DNA of 7,984 nt, taken from assembly GCA_020253595.1 (NCBI GenBank), contig JADCBH010000333.1, positions 1-7,984 of the forward strand. Reading direction: 5' to 3'. The stretch comes from Brevundimonas sp. GTDB lineage: Bacteria > Pseudomonadota > Alphaproteobacteria > Caulobacterales > Caulobacteraceae. This document shows positions 4,697 through 7,984 of the stretch, piece after piece. How positions within the stretch are numbered: position 1 is the stretch's first letter; the number at the start of each line of letters is the position of its first letter. Both the position numbers and the translations under genes were made by a program. The notes under the pieces were generated by a model, which had not been told where the DNA came from, made no database searches, and worked only from the letters and a program-made list of their open reading frames with translations.

Positions 4697-6970
4697 TCAC
4701 AGACCCACGTTCAGTTTCCGGGCCAGACTCTCGATTTCGTTGCGGACCGATCCGGCCGAAGAGCCGAGCAGCTTGTCCATCCCGCGACGCGCGGCCGACA
4801 GATCCGTCGAGAGGATCATGCGCTTGACCGGTCCAACCCCGCCGGCGGGAGCGGAAAGGCGCGTAAAGCCGAGACATATCAGGGCGAAGGCCTCCAGCGG
4901 TCGTCCCGCCAGCTCGCCACAGACCGACACCGGTGTACCGGTCTCGGCGCAGGCCCTCTGGATGGTCTGGAGCGCCCGCAGCGCCGGGGGCGACAGGGGA
5001 TCGTAGCGGTCCGATACCAGCGGATTGGTCCGGTCCGCCGCGTACATGTACTGAAACAGGTCATTGGACCCGACTGAGACGAAGTCCGTCAGGGGCAGAA
5101 GCGCGTCCAGATGCCACAGCAGGCTGGGGCACTCGATCATGGCCCCGACCCGCAATAGCGCCGGCAAGGGCCGTCCGCGCCGCCGCGCCCATTCGCACTC
5201 GACGTCGACCAGATCCCGCGCCGCGCGGAACTCATCGACGGTGGCGATCATGGGGAACATCACCCGCAGCTCGCGCCCGGCCCCCGCCGCCAGCAAGGCG
5301 CGCAGCTGCAGCCTGAGCAAGCTCGGGCGATCCAGCCCCAGACGGATGGCGCGACGGCCCAGCGCCGGATTCTCTTCCCGCTCGGTCGTCTCCATGTAGG
5401 GCAGGACCTTGTCGCCGCCGATGTCGAGCGTGCGGAAGGTGACGGGCCGGTCGCCGGCGGCATCAAGGACCAGACGATAGAGCTCGGTCTGGGAGTTCAG
5501 GCGCGGCAGCTCCTCCGACACCATGAACTGGAACTCGGTGCGGAACAGGCCGATGCCCTCCGCCCCAGTGGCGTCCAGGTTTTCCAGATCGACCGCGAGG
5601 CCGGCATTGGTCAGGAGCGTGATCCGGGTGCCGTCCAGCGTGACGGCGGGCGTATCTCTCAGCTTTGCGAACTCGGCCTGGCGCTGGCTGCGGACGGCCA
5701 TGCGTGAGCGCAGCGACTCCAGCATGTCCGAACGGGGCCGCAGGTGGGCCTCGCCGGTCTCGCCGTCGACGATGACCAAGTCACCCTCGCTCAGCCGGTC
5801 GCGCACGCCCTGAAGGCGACCGACGCATGGGATTTGAAGGGCGCGGGCCACAATGGCGGCGTGGCTGGCCGCAGAACCCTCTTCCATCAGAAGGCCGCGG
5901 ATTCGGTCTCGGGGATACTCCAGCAGGTCGGCCGGACCCAGATTCTTGGCGACCAGGATGGCGTCGTCGGGCAGCTCGCGCTCGCCCGGCGTCTCGCCAC
6001 CCAGCACCCTCAGCAGCCGGTTGGCTAGATCCTCGAAGTCGTGCAGCCGCTCACGGATATAGGGATCGCGGGCCTGAGCGAAGCGGGCCCGGTGCTCGTT
6101 GCGCACCCGATCCACAGCGGCCTCGGCGGTCAGGCCACCGCGCACAGCCTCCTCCAGCGAGCGGTTCCAGCCCCGATCGTCGGCGAACATGCGGTAGGTT
6201 TCCAGCACCTCGAACGACTGGCCCGCCAGCTTGCCCTGACCGCCGTCCAGCAGGTCGTCAATGGACCGCTTGAGGGTGTTCAACCCTTCGCGGAGACGGA
6301 TTTCCTCGACCTGCTGGTTCTCGGCCAGCAGCCGCTCGGGCGGCAGCGGGGCCTCGTGCAGGACGACGTGGCCGTAAGCCAGGCCTTCCGCGAACCTCTG
6401 GCCCTTGAGCCGCTCGGGCCGGTGGGGTGCCAGTTCGACGTCGCGCAGTTCGTCGGCCGCCAGAAGCTCGCCGGATGCCACCGTCTCGGCCAGCACCATG
6501 GCGATGGTCTGGATATCCTCGACCTCGTCCTCGTCATAGCGACGCTCGGCCCGGTTCTGCACGACCAGAACGCCGATGGCCCGGCCGCCGCGCAGAAGGG
6601 GCGCTCCGAGGAAGGCGTGATAGGGGTCTTCGCCCGTCTCCGGCCGATAGGAGAAGCTGGGGTGGCTGGGCGCGTCCGACAGGCTGATCGGCTGGGCCAG
6701 GCGCGCCACCTCGCCCACGAGGCCCTCGCCAGGCTTCAGCCGCGTGTTGTGGACGGCGTCCGGGTTCAGGCCCTGGGTGGCGAACAGTTCGAGCTCACCC
6801 GACGCCCGGCGCAGATAGATGGAGCAAACCTCTGCGACCATCGATTGGGCGATGGTCTTGACGACAACGTCGAGCCGACCCTGAGCCGGGCCGCCATCGG
6901 CCATCGCCTCGCGGATCTGGCGCAGGAGGACGCGCGGCCCCCTCGTCATCGCTCCGCCCGCTACGGCCAT
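4697..6970 (-). CDS. ptsP: Phosphoenolpyruvate--protein phosphotransferase PtsP (enzyme I-Ntr, GAF domain)
   Basis: EI-Ntr takes phosphate from phosphoenolpyruvate onto a histidine and passes it to HPr (NPr) and then EIIA-Ntr. The cytosolic cascade regulates nitrogen, potassium and stress responses rather than sugar import. The 757-residue protein has an N-terminal GAF domain (about 15-170) and the HPr-binding helical domain (about 190-315). The phosphohistidine domain follows, with GSAASHAAIVARALQIP (365-381) and the active His370. The PEP-binding TIM barrel (about 430-735) has IGLFRTEFQF (473-482), GSNDLFQY (634-641) and CGELAG (684-689) with catalytic Cys684. All catalytic residues are present and the length is typical. 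In Caulobacter the GAF domain senses glutamine, and the cascade controls (p)ppGpp through SpoT; the same role here is inference. ATG 6970 is chosen because AGGGAG (6981-6976) lies 5 nt upstream. ATG 6949 has GGAG only 2 nt away. It lies 46 bp after lysC, so is probably co-transcribed with it. Confidence 0.96.
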   Translation of the reverse strand: MAVAGGAMTRGPRVLLRQIREAMADGGPAQGRLDVVVKTIAQSMVAEVCSIYLRRASGELELFATQGLNPDAVHNTRLKPGEGLVGEVARLAQPISLSDAPSHPSFSYRPETGEDPYHAFLGAPLLRGGRAIGVLVVQNRAERRYDEDEVEDIQTIAMVLAETVASGELLAADELRDVELAPHRPERLKGQRFAEGLAYGHVVLHEAPLPPERLLAENQQVEEIRLREGLNTLKRSIDDLLDGGQGKLAGQSFEVLETYRMFADDRGWNRSLEEAVRGGLTAEAAVDRVRNEHRARFAQARDPYIRERLHDFEDLANRLLRVLGGETPGERELPDDAILVAKNLGPADLLEYPRDRIRGLLMEEGSAASHAAIVARALQIPCVGRLQGVRDRLSEGDLVIVDGETGEAHLRPRSDMLESLRSRMAVRSQRQAEFAKLRDTPAVTLDGTRITLLTNAGLAVDLENLDATGAEGIGLFRTEFQFMVSEELPRLNSQTELYRLVLDAAGDRPVTFRTLDIGGDKVLPYMETTEREENPALGRRAIRLGLDRPSLLRLQLRALLAAGAGRELRVMFPMIATVDEFRAARDLVDVECEWARRRGRPLPALLRVGAMIECPSLLWHLDALLPLTDFVSVGSNDLFQYMYAADRTNPLVSDRYDPLSPPALRALQTIQRACAETGTPVSVCGELAGRPLEAFALICLGFTRLSAPAGGVGPVKRMILSTDLSAARRGMDKLLGSSAGSVRNEIESLARKLNVGL

Positions 6971-6985
6971 CCGGTCTCCCTGCTA

Positions 6986-7004
6986 CCGCCCCAGATTAGG
7001 GCGG
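6986..7004. other. Intercistronic hairpin between lysC and ptsP
   Basis: CCGCCC - 7-nt loop - GGGCGG is a perfect 6-bp all-GC inverted repeat. On the minus strand it starts 12 nt after the lysC stop (7019-7017) and ends 4 nt before the ptsP ribosome site (AGGGAG, 6981-6976). No U-run follows, so full termination is unlikely. It could be an RNA-processing or stability element that sets different expression of the two genes, or a partial attenuator. Confidence 0.35.
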
Positions 7005-7016
7005 CTTCAGCCGATC

Positions 7017-7984
7017 CTATACCGCTTCCAGCCCGTAAGCCGAATGCAGCGCGCGCACGGCCAGCTCTGCATAGGCCGCGTCGATCAGAACGCTGATCTT
7101 GATCTCCGAGGTCGAGATCGCCTGGAACTTCACGCCCTTGTCGGCCAGGGCCCGGAACATGGTCTGGGCGACGCCGGCATGGCTTCTCATACCCACGCCG
7201 ACCACGGAGACCTTGGCCACGTCCTCGTCCACGCGGATCTGTTCGAAGCCGAGCGCGGCCTGGGCCTCGCGCATCAGGTCCGCGGCGCGGGCGGCGTCAC
7301 GGCGGCCCGTCGTGAACGTCAGGTTCACGGCACCTTCGGTGCGGGCCTGGCTCTGCACGATCATGTCGACGTTGACGTTCGCCTCGGCCAGTCGCGTGAA
7401 CACGTCGGCGGGCGCATCGGTGCGGTCCGACAGACCCAGAAGCGTGATGCGGGCTTCGTCGCGGCTCATGGTGACGCCGGACACGATGCGTTTTTCCACG
7501 ATTTCCTCCTCGTCGCAGATCAGGGTGCCGGACTTCGGCGGAAGGTTTCCGTGCTCGTCGGGCTCAACGAAACTGGAGAGCACGCGCACAGGCACGCGCA
7601 TGCCCATGGCCAGTTCGACCGAGCGGGTCTGGAGCACCTTGGCGCCCAACGACGCCATCTCCAGCATCTCCTCGTAGGAGACCTTTTCCAGACGCCGTGC
7701 GCGGTTCTCGATGCGCGGGTCGGTCGTGTAGACACCGTCCACGTCCGTGTAGATGTCGCACGCGCAGCCCAGAGCCGCCGCCACCGCCACCGCCGAGGTG
7801 TCCGAGCCGCCGCGGCCGAGCGTCGTGATCCGTCCGTCCCGGGTGACGCCCTGGAAGCCGGGCACCACCACGATCTCACCGCCGTCGACGGCCGTGGCCA
7901 GGGCGTCGCCGGGGATGTCCTCGATCCGGGCCTTGCCGTGGGCGTCGTCGGTCAGGATCGGCACCTGCCAGCCCATCATCGAGC
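7017..7984 (-). CDS. lysC: Aspartate kinase LysC, C-terminal part (5' end outside window)
   Basis: LysC phosphorylates L-aspartate with ATP, the first step to lysine, threonine, methionine and diaminopimelate, and is normally feedback-inhibited by lysine and/or threonine. The frame is open to the right edge, with 321 visible residues of a family usually a little over 400 long. The N-terminal kinase motif (KFGGTS) is off the window. Visible kinase-domain motifs, numbered from the ATG at 7979, are GWQVPILTDDAHG (3-15), TLGRGGSDTSA (53-63, substrate/ATP site) and YTDVDGVYTTDPR (77-89). They are followed by EMLEMASLGAKVL and two ACT regulatory domains (about 175-250 and 254-320), so allosteric control is expected. 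The ATG at 7979 is internal, not the true start; the frame continues upstream of it with a Ser codon. The stop is TAG. It lies 46 bp upstream of ptsP, an order seen in other alphaproteobacteria. Confidence 0.96.
   Translation of the reverse strand, partial: SMMGWQVPILTDDAHGKARIEDIPGDALATAVDGGEIVVVPGFQGVTRDGRITTLGRGGSDTSAVAVAAALGCACDIYTDVDGVYTTDPRIENRARRLEKVSYEEMLEMASLGAKVLQTRSVELAMGMRVPVRVLSSFVEPDEHGNLPPKSGTLICDEEEIVEKRIVSGVTMSRDEARITLLGLSDRTDAPADVFTRLAEANVNVDMIVQSQARTEGAVNLTFTTGRRDAARAADLMREAQAALGFEQIRVDEDVAKVSVVGVGMRSHAGVAQTMFRALADKGVKFQAISTSEIKISVLIDAAYAELAVRALHSAYGLEAV

Noticed and set aside
6041..7096. Open frame of 351 codons on the plus strand across ptsP and into lysC.
   Set aside because: It is antisense to the well-supported ptsP and the lysC end, has no recognisable domain, and is explained by high GC.

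Overview
This is a GC-rich stretch of bacterial chromosome made of ordinary housekeeping genes. Protein features and gene order point to an alphaproteobacterium, most likely Caulobacterales (Brevundimonas- or Caulobacter-like). The grounds are lysC next to a GAF-domain ptsP, a RodZ-type gene directly before ispG, and DnaA/CtrA-like motifs in an intergenic region. The taxon is an inference; no rRNA gene or species marker is present.

Layout, left to right. The end of recQ (RQC and HRDC domains) runs rightward from the left edge to 636. All other genes lie on the minus strand. Read in their own direction they are: the C-terminal part of lysC (entering from the right edge, ending at 7017), ptsP (6970-4697), a rodZ-like gene (4528-3386), ispG (3328-2171), a secreted alpha/beta hydrolase (2113-1241) and a YibF-like glutathione S-transferase (1236-640). 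recQ and the GST gene converge with 3 bp between their stop codons, and both stops lie in one perfect inverted repeat. No gap exceeds 168 bp, so there is no unexplained gene-free stretch.

The genes cover lysine/threonine/methionine entry (LysC), nitrogen-linked phosphotransfer signalling (EI-Ntr), MreB-linked cell shape (RodZ), isoprenoid synthesis by the MEP pathway (IspG), and two accessory enzymes. lysC-ptsP form one close pair (46 bp) and the hydrolase-GST another (4 bp). The 168-bp gap before rodZ is the largest. It holds a perfect DnaA box, a one-mismatch CtrA-type site, a candidate promoter under both, and a hairpin that presents the rodZ ribosome binding site in its loop. This gap is the most interesting part of the window.

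I found no mobile element, CRISPR array, tRNA, rRNA or phage gene, and no convincing sign of a new biological system. The findings are mainly regulatory hypotheses.
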